64,000 nt of DNA from Bradyrhizobium sp. 141 (GCF_023074055.1 NZ_JADPKR010000080.1:186001-250000); one strand, 5' to 3'; counted from the first letter of the stretch, positions 39,309 through 48,845 are shown. The notes: a model not told the origin generated them from the letters alone. Made by a program: numbers and translations.

Positions 39309-40193
39309 TTACGGCACCGGCATTGCGCGCGGGCTGCGATGGAAGCGGTTGGAGCTCGCCATCCAGTTCGGCAACGGCTCTCCATCGCGATGGCGCCCGC
39401 CAGCGACAGCCGCAGCCCAAGCCACCGCGGCGCCGATCAGGGTCGCGGCTGCGACCGAGAAGGCCACGATGATCGAGTTGCGCCGTGCGCGGTTGATGGC
39501 CGTCTTGGAGTCTGCGATCAGCGCATCGACGCGCCGTTCGGCGTCGGGGGCTGCCAGTCCCGTCACCGCGGCGACCTGCTGGATGAGGTAGGTCCGGTCA
39601 TCGGCGCTGACGCCGCTGTGGCTGGATGACGTCATGAGGACACGACCCGCTTCGGCGCGGACTTCCCTCAGATCAGTGTTTGGCGCGCGGCGGGGTGCGC
39701 GGAACAGCTTGTCGAGTTCATAGCTCAACAGAGGCTCAGCCGCGGACGTATTGCTCGCCGAGCTGCGCAGCGGCGAACGGTCGATCGCAGCAGCGCCAAG
39801 AAGCGCCAGCAGAGCTGCGCCAGCCAGCACGGCCAGCGCCCACGAGGTCAGGCCATGCAGCCCGTCGCGCCGCTCGCCATCTTCCTCGATCGTTGCCAGC
39901 GCAGGCGCCGGGCGGGTTGTCCGTCCGGCGATGTAGCCGCCGAAGCCGAAGCTGATGATCGCCTGGATGATCAGATACAGCCCGGAGAGCAGCGCCAGCG
40001 CCGCCGAGGCATCGCGCCAGGTCGGCGAGGCCGAGCTGACACCGAGGCCGATGGCAACGCCGAAGCCGACCAGGATGAACGACATCGCGCCGGCGGAGAG
40101 CGCGCCTGCGAACACCGAACTCCACTGGATGGTCCGGCGGTCGTCGGCAGCGGCACCGCCCTCCATCATGTTGTCCCGTACGAGGGTTTCCAT
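39309..40193 (-). CDS. Integral membrane protein of unknown function
   Basis: The 294-residue product has about four hydrophobic helices (roughly residues 26-52, 63-88, 113-136 and 241-263). A long soluble segment of about 100 residues between helices 3 and 4 contains RTYLIQQVAAVTGLAAPDAERRVDALIADSKTA. The IQWSSVFAGALSAGAMSFILVGFGVAIGL opening is seen in a family of rhizobial membrane proteins whose function is not known to me. It sits ten bases after the 24-residue microprotein, with which it is probably cotranscribed. Confidence 0.75.
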   Translation of the reverse strand: METLVRDNMMEGGAAADDRRTIQWSSVFAGALSAGAMSFILVGFGVAIGLGVSSASPTWRDASAALALLSGLYLIIQAIISFGFGGYIAGRTTRPAPALATIEEDGERRDGLHGLTSWALAVLAGAALLALLGAAAIDRSPLRSSASNTSAAEPLLSYELDKLFRAPRRAPNTDLREVRAEAGRVLMTSSSHSGVSADDRTYLIQQVAAVTGLAAPDAERRVDALIADSKTAINRARRNSIIVAFSVAAATLIGAAVAWAAAVAGGRHRDGEPLPNWMASSNRFHRSPRAMPVP

Positions 40194-40203
40194 TGCCGTT
40201 CTC

Positions 40204-40278
40204 TCAGCGCAGGCCGAAGAACGACAGGATCGCCATGATCACGACGATCAAGCCGATGAGATAAATCAGTCCGTCCAT
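40204..40278 (-). CDS. 24-residue membrane microprotein
   Basis: A short open frame not covered by usual length cut-offs. The minus strand from 40278 encodes MDGLIYLIGLIVVIMAILSF followed by FGLR, a single membrane helix with an acidic N-terminus and an arginine end. Its support comes from a strong ribosome site: GAGGAGG about seven bases upstream of the ATG in the minus sense. The frame ends ten bases before the ATG of the downstream membrane protein. Tiny single-helix proteins of this type often regulate or stabilise a larger membrane partner, here perhaps the 294-residue neighbour; that role is inference. Confidence 0.65.
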   Translation of the reverse strand: MDGLIYLIGLIVVIMAILSFFGLR

Positions 40279-40522
40279 AGTCCCATCCTCCTCAGGCATT
40301 TATGGTGGCTAATCAGGAGGAATGAGGAACGTTCCTAATTCGGCGTCAGTTGCGGAACGAACCGCCAGGATGTGCGTTGCCTGTTCGAGTCCCAAGGATG
40401 AAGATTGTGAGCACAAAGGCCTCAGCCGGTCAGCCCCGGGCTGGGGCCTTTCCGCGTTTGCAGCGCCTTATCTCTCCCTCGCCTGTCCTATGTTAACGAC
40501 GCCGGCCCCGGGATCATCAAAG

Positions 40523-40774
40523 ATGCGATCGGGGCGGAACCTTCCGGACCGGGAGCGGCGCGTGGATCGCAGAACGGCGTGCCTGCATCAGGCAGATGCA
40601 TTCCGGGAGAAGGCCCTTGCCGATCCCGAGCACCACGACCAGTGGATCGATGAAGCCATCAAATGGCTGGAGCAGGCGATGGAAGCGGGCCGGTGCGCCA
40701 TCGTTACCGTGGAGGCTGATCCTACCTGCGATGTTCCGGAGCCGGCCCTCGGCGCCATTCGCCTGCATGGCTAA
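40523..40774 (+). CDS. Small conserved-looking protein of unknown function
   Basis: The 83-residue product contains the helical block CLHQADAFREKALADPEHHDQWIDEAIKWLEQAMEAG, which resembles small all-helical proteins common in Bradyrhizobium ('A-x-x-x-REKA...P..H..WIDEAI.WL'). I do not know their function. The start is uncertain: the frame is open from 40322, but the recognisable part begins after the ATG at 40523. Confidence 0.5.
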   Translation: MRSGRNLPDRERRVDRRTACLHQADAFREKALADPEHHDQWIDEAIKWLEQAMEAGRCAIVTVEADPTCDVPEPALGAIRLHG

Positions 40775-40826
40775 ATCGTGAAGCGGTCCGGTTTGCGGGC
40801 TCCTCGATGGCGTGCGACAATGGCGC

Positions 40827-41201
40827 ATGCTGCTGAAACGGTTCGCCAACGCTGTGGTGATGTTGCTGGTCGCGGCCGGGCTCCTGCTCGCGCCGCTGGC
40901 CGCGGCGGCATCTGCCATGCCGGTATCGAGTGCCGGCAGCGTCATGCCGGCCATATCAGACGACATGCAGTCGATGTCCGAGGACATGCCCTGCTGTCCG
41001 GACCAGACCAAGAGCAAGCCCTGCGACTCCTGTCCGTTCGTCGCGCTGTGCATGCTGAGCCTGTCGCTCCCCGCCCCGTCCGGAGCGAGCTCGGTGATAG
41101 CTAGGCAGCCGCAGAAGAGCGCGCTCGCGCTGAGCAATGACCGCCTGCAAGACGGTCTCGCCGCAAAGCCCCCCGACCACCCCCCTCGAACCCAGGTCTG
41201 A
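40827..41201 (+). CDS. Exported Cys/Met-rich protein at the head of the Cus-like cluster
   Basis: The 124-residue protein has a signal peptide (MLLKRFANAVVMLLVAAGLLLAPLAAAASA). Its mature centre is rich in metal-liganding residues: MQSMSEDMPCCPDQTKSKPC followed by DSCPFVALCM, giving five cysteines and several methionines within about 40 residues. That pattern suits a periplasmic copper- or silver-binding or sensing protein, but I know no named family. It precedes the YtkA-like and CusB/CusA-like genes on the same strand with a gap of about 130 bases. The role is inferred from composition and context. Confidence 0.65.
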   Translation: MLLKRFANAVVMLLVAAGLLLAPLAAAASAMPVSSAGSVMPAISDDMQSMSEDMPCCPDQTKSKPCDSCPFVALCMLSLSLPAPSGASSVIARQPQKSALALSNDRLQDGLAAKPPDHPPRTQV

Positions 41202-41331
41202 TCGGCGCTAACGCGCCTGATGATCGTGCGCGCAGACATCGGCGTGCGCGCTATCCCCTGTCGCCGCGCTGCATCTAGGTTGCCGCGTGCCGCCCGGCGG
41301 CTCCATCAGACCTATCGAGGATCTATAAATC

Positions 41332-41730
41332 ATGACGACCACCAAACTCGCGCGTGCCGCCATGGCCGCGCTGATCGGTGCTGCACTCACGGGAGCCGCA
41401 CACGCCGAAATCAAGAACTACGAGTTCCAGCTCGTTCAACCGACCGTCAAGGCCGGCGCCGATCGCATTGTGACCGTGCGGCTGATCGACAAGACCAGCG
41501 GCAAGGCGGTCCCCGACGCGGTGATCTTTGCCAGCCGACTCGACATGGCCCCTGACGGCATGCAGGAGATGGCCACCAAAGTGACGCCGATGCCGGGCAC
41601 GGAGCCCGGGACCTACCGCTTCAAGGCCAATTTCAGCATGGCCGGACGCTGGCAGCTCTCGCTCGGCGCCAAGGTGCAGGGCGAGACCGGCACGGTCGAG
41701 AACAAGCTCGTCGTCACGGCCGACAAATGA
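41332..41730 (+). CDS. Periplasmic YtkA/FixH-like protein
   Basis: The 132-residue protein has a signal peptide (ends TGAAHA) and an immunoglobulin-like beta domain with VRLIDKTSGKAVPDAVIFASRLDMAPDGM and GTYRFKANFSMAGRWQLSLGAKV. That is the pattern of the YtkA-like/FixH-type domain often found next to copper efflux adaptors. It could accept or hand over metal in the periplasm. Its stop overlaps the adaptor start as ATGA, so the two are translationally coupled. Confidence 0.8.
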   Translation: MTTTKLARAAMAALIGAALTGAAHAEIKNYEFQLVQPTVKAGADRIVTVRLIDKTSGKAVPDAVIFASRLDMAPDGMQEMATKVTPMPGTEPGTYRFKANFSMAGRWQLSLGAKVQGETGTVENKLVVTADK

Positions 41731-43166
41731 CCCGCCTCGGCGCCGTGAGCACTGTCGCTGCGATCCTCACAGGGGCAGGCGTCGTGCTACTCACCGCCGG
41801 CGCCGTGCGGCGACAGCCGGACGTCGGCCAATTTGTATCCGCCGCGAACGCAGCAGATACAAGCGCCCCGATCTACTATCAGGACCCGGACGGCAAACCG
41901 CTCTATTCCCCGACGCCGAAGAAGACGGCGGACGGCCGCGACTATCGTGCCGTGCCTGCAGGCGCCGACATAAGCTTTGATGAGCCCGAGCAGCCTGCTG
42001 AGATGGCGGCGGCCGAGACCAAGGGCGACCGCAAGATCAAATACTACCGCAATCCGATGGGCCTGCCCGACACCTCGCCGGTGCCGAAAAAGGACTCCAT
42101 GGGGATGGACTATATCCCCGTCTACGAAGGCGACGACAGCGACGACGGGACCGTCAATCTCTCGCCGGGCAAGATCCAGCGCACCGGCGCGAAGTCTGAG
42201 CCGGTCGTGCAGCAGCCCGTCAGATCGGTCATCCGCGCGCCCGGGACTGTCCAGGAGGACGAGCGCCGCATCTCGGTCGTCGCGCTGCGCTTCGAGGGCT
42301 TCGTGGAGAGCGTTGCCAACGTCACGACCGGCGACCACGTTCGCAAGGGTCAGCCCCTCATGAACGTGTACAGCCCGGCGCTTTCCAGCGCTGCCGCGGA
42401 ATATCTGTCCGCAATCAACGCAGGCGCCACCGGAAAGGAACTGAAGGGCGCTCGTCGGAGGCTTGAGAATCTCGCGACACCCGAGCAGGCCATCAGGGAT
42501 CTCGAACGTACCCGCGACATCTCGCTCTCGATTGCCTGGCCCGCTCCGCAGGATGGCGAAATCCTCGAACGAAACGCGGTGAACGGAATGCGGGCGGGAC
42601 CCGGCGACGTTTTGTTCAGGATATCCGATCACCAGCTGCTGTGGGTTCTCATCGATGTCGCCGAACGCGATCTGGCTCAGGTCTCCATCGGCGCGAAAGT
42701 AACCGTCAGGCCGCGCGCGCTGGCCGGCCAGACCTTCACAGGGACCGTGGCGCTGATCTATCCGCATCTGAACGCCAAGACCCGCACAGCGCGCATCCGC
42801 GTCGAAGTGCCCAATCCGGATGAAACGCTGCGGCCCGAGATGTACGTCGACGCCGAGATCGAGACCGGGCCGCCAGGTCCGGTGCTCGCTGTTCCCGAAA
42901 GTGCCGTACTCGACAGCGGCACACGCCAAGCGGTCCTGATCGATAAGGGCCAGGGCCGTTTCGAGCCGCGCGACGTCAAACTCGGCCGTCGGGGCGGCGG
43001 CTACGTGGAGATCGCCGAAGGCCTCGCCGAAGGCGAAGCGGTCGTGACCTCGGCCAACTTCCTGATCGACGCCGAAAGCAATCTGAAAGCGGCTTTGAAG
43101 GGATTTGCCGACGCCGACAACACGCCGGGTGCGGACCGAGCCGGTGGTACCGAGGCGCGCAAATGA
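41727..43166 (+). CDS. CusB-like periplasmic adaptor of a heavy-metal RND pump
   Basis: The 479-residue membrane-fusion protein links the inner-membrane pump to an outer-membrane channel. Residues about 49-76 and 104-133 are two copies of a heavy-metal-binding domain (YYQDPDGKPLYSPTPKK...GRDY and KYYRNPMGLPDTSPVPKKDSMGMDYIPVYE). The first copy is degenerate: it lacks the usual CPMHP cysteine and histidine. The second reads YYRNPMG, also without Cys. Lipoyl, helical hairpin and beta-barrel domains follow (EGFVESVANVTTGDHVRKGQPLMNVYSP, PRALAGQTFTGTVALIYPHLNAKTRTARIRVEVPNP). Both gene borders are ATGA overlaps. Confidence 0.9.
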   Translation: MTRLGAVSTVAAILTGAGVVLLTAGAVRRQPDVGQFVSAANAADTSAPIYYQDPDGKPLYSPTPKKTADGRDYRAVPAGADISFDEPEQPAEMAAAETKGDRKIKYYRNPMGLPDTSPVPKKDSMGMDYIPVYEGDDSDDGTVNLSPGKIQRTGAKSEPVVQQPVRSVIRAPGTVQEDERRISVVALRFEGFVESVANVTTGDHVRKGQPLMNVYSPALSSAAAEYLSAINAGATGKELKGARRRLENLATPEQAIRDLERTRDISLSIAWPAPQDGEILERNAVNGMRAGPGDVLFRISDHQLLWVLIDVAERDLAQVSIGAKVTVRPRALAGQTFTGTVALIYPHLNAKTRTARIRVEVPNPDETLRPEMYVDAEIETGPPGPVLAVPESAVLDSGTRQAVLIDKGQGRFEPRDVKLGRRGGGYVEIAEGLAEGEAVVTSANFLIDAESNLKAALKGFADADNTPGADRAGGTEARK

Positions 43167-46100
43167 TCGCCCGCCTCATCGCATGGTCGGCACGCAACCT
43201 GTTGCTGGTGCTGTTCGGCACCGGCTTTGCCGCCGCAGCAGGCCTCTACGCCCTCCTCCATCTGCCGCTGGACGCCCTTCCTGATCTCTCCGACACCCAG
43301 GTCATCGTCTACACCGAATATCCCGGCCAGGCGCCTCAGGTGATCGAAGACCAGGTCACCTATCCCCTCACCACCGCGATGCTGACGGTGCCGAAGTCGA
43401 AAGTGGTGCGCGGCTTCTCCTTTTTCGGCGTCTCCTTCGTCTACGTCATCTTCGAGGACGGCACCGACATCTACTGGGCGCGCTCGCGGGTCCTCGAATT
43501 CCTCAACGGCGCGGCCTCGCGGCTGCCCGCCGGCGTATCGCCGACGATCGGCCCCGACGCCACCGGCGTCGGCTGGGTCTACCAATATGCCGTGATGTCG
43601 AAGGAGCTGAACCTCGCGGAGACCCGGACGATCCAGGACTGGAATCTGAAATTTGCGCTCGCCAAGGCGGAAGGCGTCGCGGAAGTCGCCAGCGTCGGCG
43701 GCTTCGTCAGGCAGTACAACGTCATCCTCGATCCACAGCGCATGCGCGATCTCGGCATCACCATGCAGAAGATGCGCGAGGCGATCCGCGCGAGCAATGC
43801 CGATGTCGGCGGCCGCACCGTCGAGCTCTCGGAGTTCGAATATGTCATCCGCGGCAAGGGCTATCTCAAGAGCACCGACGACATCGGCAACATCGTGCTG
43901 AAGACCGACAACGGCACGCCCGTCAAGCTGCGCGACGTCGCCCGTGTCGAGCTCGGCCCTGACGAGCGGCGCGGCATCGCCGAGCTCAACGGCGAGGGCG
44001 AAGTGGCGAGCGGCATCGTTCTCCAGCGTTTCGGCATGAACGCGCTCGACGTCATCGAGAACGTCAAGAAGCGGTTCCGGGAGATCGCGACCAGCCTGCC
44101 GAAGTCGGTCGAGATCGTCCCGGTCTACGACCGCTCGAACCTGATCTACGCGGCGATCGACACGCTGAAGCACACGCTAGTCGAGGAGAGCATCGTCGTT
44201 GCCCTCGTCTGCATCGTGTTCCTGCTGCATGTGCGTAGCGCGCTGGTCGCCATCCTGATGCTTCCCGTCGGCGTGCTGATGGCCTTCGGGGCGATGAATC
44301 TGCTCGGAATCGGTTCCAACATCATGAGTCTCGGCGGCATCGCGATCGCGATCGGCGCCATGATCGACGCCGCGATCGTCATGATCGAGAACGCGCACAA
44401 GCATCTCGAACGCGCCGAGCCCGGCCGTTCTCGGGTGGAGATCCTGATCGAAGCCGCCACCGAGGTCGGCCCTGCCCTGTTCTTCAGCCTCCTCATCATC
44501 ACCGTGTCGTTCATGCCGATCTTCACGCTGGAATCGCAGGAGGGCCGGCTGTTCGGCCCACTCGCCTTCACCAAGACCTTTGCGATGGCGGCGGCGGCGC
44601 TGCTGTCGGTCACACTGGTGCCGGCGCTGATGGTGATCTTCGTTCGCGGCAAGATCATTCCGGAGCACAAGAATCCGGTCAACCGCTTCCTGATCTGGAT
44701 CTATCGTCCGGTGATATCAGGCGTGCTGCGCGCAAAAATCCCGGTGATCCTGCTCGCGCTTGGCGTGCTTGCCGTCTCGATCTGGCCGGCGCGTCAGCTC
44801 GGCACCGAGTTCATGCCTGATCTCAACGAAGGCACCCTGCTCTATATGCCGACGACGCTGCCCGGCATTTCCGTGACCAAGGCCGCCGAGTTGATGCAGA
44901 CCCAGGATCGCATCATCCGGTCGTTCCCCGAGGTTGCCTCGGTCTATGGCAAGGCCGGCCGCGCGGCGACTGCAACCGATCCGGCGCCGTCGGAGATGTT
45001 CGAGACCATCGTCAACCTGAAACCGAAGACAGAGTGGCGCGCAGGCGTAACCGTAGACAGCCTGATCGCGGAGATGGACAAGACGCTGCAGTTCCCCGGC
45101 GTTTCCAACGCCTGGACCATGCCGATCAAGGCCCGCATCGACATGCTCTCGACCGGCATCCGAACGCCCGTAGGCGTCAAGGTCATCGGCACCGATCTCG
45201 TCGGGATCGACAAGCTTGCAAAACAGGTCGAGCAGGTGCTCAAGGCGGTCCCCGGCACCTCCTCGGCCTATGCCGAACGCGGCCTCGGCGGCTATTACCT
45301 CGAGATCACGCCGAACCGTGAAGCGCTGGCCCGCTACGGCATCATGGTGCAGGACGTGCAGGACACGATCGCCACCGCGCTTGGCGGCCAGACCGTGACC
45401 ACGACCGTCGAAGGCCGTCAGCGCTTCACGGTCAATATGCGCTACCCGCGCGACCTGCGCGACAATCCGAAGGCGATTGCCAGCGACCTCCTGGTACCGA
45501 TGCCATCAGGCGGCGTCGTCCCCCTCGGTGAGGTCGCAAGTGTGACGCCAGCACGCGGGCCAAGTTCGATCCGAACCGAGAACGGGCAGCTCGCGACCTA
45601 CATCTACGTCGACATCCGCAATCGCGACCTCGGCAGCTATGTCAGCGACGCGCAGCGTGCGGTGCAGGCGAGCATCCAGTTCCCGCCGGGCTATTATGTG
45701 GTCTGGAGTGGACAATACGAATATCTCGAACGCGCCACCGCGCGGCTCAAGATCGTGGTGCCGGTGACGCTCCTGATCATCTTCCTGCTGCTCTATCTCA
45801 ACTTCCGCTCGGTCACCGAGACCATGATCGTCATGCTGTCGCTGCCCTTCGCCCTCGTCGGCGGTCTGTGGCTGATGTGGTGGCTCGGCTTCAACCTGTC
45901 GGTCGCGGTCGCCGTCGGCTTCATCGCGCTCGCGGGCGTCGCGGCCGAGACCGGCGTGGTGATGCTGATCTATCTCAACCATGCGCTGGCCGAGACCAAG
46001 GCACGCTGTGCGGCTGCTGGCCGCTCGCTCACGCGCGCGGACCTTCAGGCCGCCATCATGGAAGGCGCCGTCGAACGTGTCCGCCCGAAGATGATGACGG

Positions 46101-46348
46101 TGGTTGCGATCATGGCCGGCCTGTTGCCGATCATGTGGAGCACCGGCACCGGCTCGGAGATCATGCAGCGGATCGCCGTGCCCATGATCGGCGGTATGAT
46201 CTCCTCGACCCTGCTGACGCTGATCGTGATCCCCGCGATCTTCGCCGTGGTGAAGAGTGTCAGCCTGCCATCAGGCCACGAACGAACGTCGCCGGCACAG
46301 GATGTCCGAATCATGGAGCCCAAGAATATTGAGGAGTCTGCGGCATGA
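43163..46348 (+). CDS. CusA-like heavy-metal RND efflux pump (monovalent metal type)
   Basis: The 1061-residue trimeric inner-membrane pump exports metal using the proton gradient. The helix-4 motif GGIAIAIGAMIDAAIVMIENAHK is the form found in Cu(I)/Ag(I) pumps, distinct from the DFGxxVDGAVVMVEN of Zn/Co/Cd pumps. Methionines placed like those of the CusA metal site are seen in LLYMPTTLPGIS and in TMPIKARIDMLSTGIRTPVGVKV. Twelve membrane helices and two large periplasmic loops fit the length. No outer-membrane factor gene follows; the next genes are a CDF transporter on the other strand and a CzcCBA set. Confidence 0.92.
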   Translation: MIARLIAWSARNLLLVLFGTGFAAAAGLYALLHLPLDALPDLSDTQVIVYTEYPGQAPQVIEDQVTYPLTTAMLTVPKSKVVRGFSFFGVSFVYVIFEDGTDIYWARSRVLEFLNGAASRLPAGVSPTIGPDATGVGWVYQYAVMSKELNLAETRTIQDWNLKFALAKAEGVAEVASVGGFVRQYNVILDPQRMRDLGITMQKMREAIRASNADVGGRTVELSEFEYVIRGKGYLKSTDDIGNIVLKTDNGTPVKLRDVARVELGPDERRGIAELNGEGEVASGIVLQRFGMNALDVIENVKKRFREIATSLPKSVEIVPVYDRSNLIYAAIDTLKHTLVEESIVVALVCIVFLLHVRSALVAILMLPVGVLMAFGAMNLLGIGSNIMSLGGIAIAIGAMIDAAIVMIENAHKHLERAEPGRSRVEILIEAATEVGPALFFSLLIITVSFMPIFTLESQEGRLFGPLAFTKTFAMAAAALLSVTLVPALMVIFVRGKIIPEHKNPVNRFLIWIYRPVISGVLRAKIPVILLALGVLAVSIWPARQLGTEFMPDLNEGTLLYMPTTLPGISVTKAAELMQTQDRIIRSFPEVASVYGKAGRAATATDPAPSEMFETIVNLKPKTEWRAGVTVDSLIAEMDKTLQFPGVSNAWTMPIKARIDMLSTGIRTPVGVKVIGTDLVGIDKLAKQVEQVLKAVPGTSSAYAERGLGGYYLEITPNREALARYGIMVQDVQDTIATALGGQTVTTTVEGRQRFTVNMRYPRDLRDNPKAIASDLLVPMPSGGVVPLGEVASVTPARGPSSIRTENGQLATYIYVDIRNRDLGSYVSDAQRAVQASIQFPPGYYVVWSGQYEYLERATARLKIVVPVTLLIIFLLLYLNFRSVTETMIVMLSLPFALVGGLWLMWWLGFNLSVAVAVGFIALAGVAAETGVVMLIYLNHALAETKARCAAAGRSLTRADLQAAIMEGAVERVRPKMMTVVAIMAGLLPIMWSTGTGSEIMQRIAVPMIGGMISSTLLTLIVIPAIFAVVKSVSLPSGHERTSPAQDVRIMEPKNIEESAA

Positions 46349-46374
46349 GCACTGCCGGCATGGCAACTCTCGCG

Positions 46375-47004
46375 TCAGGCTGGACGAACGTTCAGCTCCA
46401 TGCGTGATTGCTGCACCACTACGACCGCGCCCTGGAGCGCAAGGCCGGCCATGATGGCGGCGACAATCACGTCGGGCCATCCCGTACCGGTGCCGAACAC
46501 GCCGAGGGCGGCCAGCAGCACGGCGATGTTGCCGAGCACGTCGTTGCGGGTGCAGATCCAGGCGGAGCGCATGTTGGCGTCGCCCTTGCGATAGGCCCAC
46601 AATAATCCAAAGGAGGCTGCATTCGCGGCAAGGGCCGCAGTGCCGACCGCACCCATGGTGAACGCACTCGGCAGCGTGCCATGAGCCGCGTGCCAGAGCA
46701 CCGTACCGACAACCCACAGGCCGAAAGCGCCCATCGTCAGCCCCTTCGCGAGTGCCGCGGCGGCGCGATAGCGCAGCGCCATCCCCACCACGAGGAGGCT
46801 GATAGCGTAGTTCGCGGCGTCTCCGAGAAAGTCGAGCGCATCTGCTTGGAGCGACGCTGATCCGGCGGCGAGACCCGCGCCGATTTCAACCAGGAACATG
46901 ACGGCGTTGATGGCGAGCACCGCCCATAGCACGCGGCCATAGGCCTTGTTGTCGCGATGGCGATCGAGATTGAGCGGCGGAGGTGAGCAGCATGCGTCGG
47001 CCAT
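46375..47004 (-). CDS. Short cation diffusion facilitator (CDF) transporter
   Basis: The 209-residue membrane protein has six helices and lacks the cytoplasmic C-terminal domain of ordinary CDFs. Metal-site residues appear as SASLQADALDFLGDAANY in helix 2 and TRNDVLGNIAV in helix 5. The N-terminus has MADACCSPPPL with paired cysteines. It would export Zn, Co, Cd or Ni from the cytoplasm to the periplasm, where the RND systems act. It lies convergent to the cusA-like gene (26-base gap) and divergent from the Czc half. Confidence 0.85.
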   Translation of the reverse strand: MADACCSPPPLNLDRHRDNKAYGRVLWAVLAINAVMFLVEIGAGLAAGSASLQADALDFLGDAANYAISLLVVGMALRYRAAAALAKGLTMGAFGLWVVGTVLWHAAHGTLPSAFTMGAVGTAALAANAASFGLLWAYRKGDANMRSAWICTRNDVLGNIAVLLAALGVFGTGTGWPDVIVAAIMAGLALQGAVVVVQQSRMELNVRPA

Positions 47005-47153
47005 GCCGATAAGATAGGGCGATTACGCGTCCCGGACAATCACGAGGGCCGTCCTGCCCGCGACATCAAGTTCCTCACCCGTAACATTGTTGCGGGTCGA
47101 CACTATTCCCGTTGCCGTGCTAGGCCAGCCTTACCGACAACGAGAGTGAATTC

Positions 47154-47519
47154 GTGTTCCCGAACCGCCGGCCTGCGATACTCCACCGCCTGCGTCATTG
47201 GCGCGGACTGCTGGCTGTGCTTGTTGCGGTGATCTATCTGTTCGCAGGTGCCGCTCACGGGCTGTGCGACATCGATGTCACCAGCCCCTCTGGCGGCTCG
47301 GAAATCGCCTCGTTTGTCGACGACGGTTCGGCTGGGCATGGCGATCACAGGGCCCTCGCCGGCCATCACTGCCATGGCTGCTTCTCAGTCGCCATCGCGC
47401 AGCCATTGCACTCCGCAACCACGGCCGGTGTCATTGCCGCACCGGTCGCGCAGCGGCAGCCGATGCTGGTCGGCATCGCACCCGACACGACGTCCCCGCC
47501 TCCCAAGCCTATTGCCTGA
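47154..47519 (+). CDS. Exported His/Cys-rich small protein at the head of the Czc cluster
   Basis: The 121-residue product has a basic N-terminus and a signal or membrane segment (RGLLAVLVAVIYLFAGAAHGLC), followed by HGDHRALAGHHCHGCFS, a dense His/Cys cluster fit for binding a divalent metal. It starts with GTG at 47154, preceded by GAGAG, and lies about 55 bases upstream of the CzcC gene. Similar small open frames head czc clusters in related bacteria, but I know no proven role; a periplasmic metal buffer is an inference. Confidence 0.65.
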   Translation: MFPNRRPAILHRLRHWRGLLAVLVAVIYLFAGAAHGLCDIDVTSPSGGSEIASFVDDGSAGHGDHRALAGHHCHGCFSVAIAQPLHSATTAGVIAAPVAQRQPMLVGIAPDTTSPPPKPIA

Positions 47520-47574
47520 ACGGATTGGTCGGGCGTTCCGCGCCCATTAGGTTCATCCTTCACAGGTCGGTTTT

Positions 47575-48845
47575 ATGTTTTGCAGGGGAATGGCTGCGCG
47601 CCTGGCGTGCGCGGCGGTGTGTCTGATTGCCGGAGCGGCGCTTGCACCGTCTCACGCTCAGACCTTGACGATGCGGAGCGCGTTGTCGCGCGCGCTGACC
47701 GCGAGCCCGCGGCTGACGGCGGCGGAGCGCGACGTCGGCATCGCCACGGGCCAGCGCATTCAGGCGGGCGCGCTGCTGAATCCGGAACTGACCTATGAAC
47801 AGGACGATTCATTCGGCTCCGGCAAATATCGCGGGACGCGATCGGCCGAGACTACGCTCCAGATCAGCCAGGCCTTCGAGCTGTTCGGCAAGCGCGATGC
47901 GCGGATCGCAGCCGGAGCGGCGGGCATCGAGGTCGCCGCGATCCAGCGCAAGGCTGTCAGGCTGGAAGTGCTGTCGGAGACCGCGATCGCCTTCCTCAGC
48001 GTGCTCGGCGCGCAGCGACGCATCCAGATCCTCGACGAGCAGATTGCCGCCATCGACCAGCTGACGCCGTTGCTGCGCCGCCGCGTCGAGGCCGGCGCCT
48101 CCTCGCCGGCCGAGACCGGCCGCGCCGAGGTCGCCTCCGCCCTGGTGAAGGCCGACCGTGAGCGCTTCAAGGCGACGCTGGCGAGCGCCCGGCGTGAGCT
48201 TGCGGTGCTGATGGGCGATCCCGCGGCGAAATTCGGCGAGGTATCCGGCCGGCTCGACACCACGGGACGGCCGCCCGCGTTCCAGGCGGTGGTCGCCGCC
48301 ATCGACGCCAATCCGCAGCTGGTGCGCTGGACCGCCGTCTTTGCCCAGCGCAATGCTGAGCTGCTGCTGGCGCGGCTCAAGCCCTATCCGGACGTGCGGA
48401 TCGCGGCCGGCTGGCGCCACTATAACGAAAGCAATGACGATGCCGTGCGCCTGACCGTCTCGGTGCCGATCCCCGTGTTCGACCAGAACCAGGGCAACAT
48501 CCTGTCGGCGCAGGAAAGCCTCGCCAAGACCAAGGCTGAGCGCGAGGCCAACCGCAACACGTTGATCGTGATTGCCGGCCGCGCCTATGACTCGCTCCAG
48601 GGCTCGCTGCGCGAGCTTGCGATCTTGCGCGAGACCGCCATTCCCAAGGCCGTCGAAGCGTCCGAGGCGATCTCGCAAGGCTATGGCCAGGGCCGTTTCA
48701 CCCTGCTCGAGGTGCTCGACGCCCAGGCGAGCGTGACCCAGGCGCGGCTGCGCGAGCAGGAGGCGCTCCAGAATTTCCACGCGGGCGTTGCGACCATCGA
48801 AGGCCTCGTCGGCAATCCCTTCACGCTGGCGCGGGAGAGCGCACG

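Noticed and set aside
40322-40522. N-terminal extension of the 83-residue protein (start at 40322)
   Set aside because: The extra 67 codons have no protein-like pattern and the recognisable helical block begins after the ATG at 40523.
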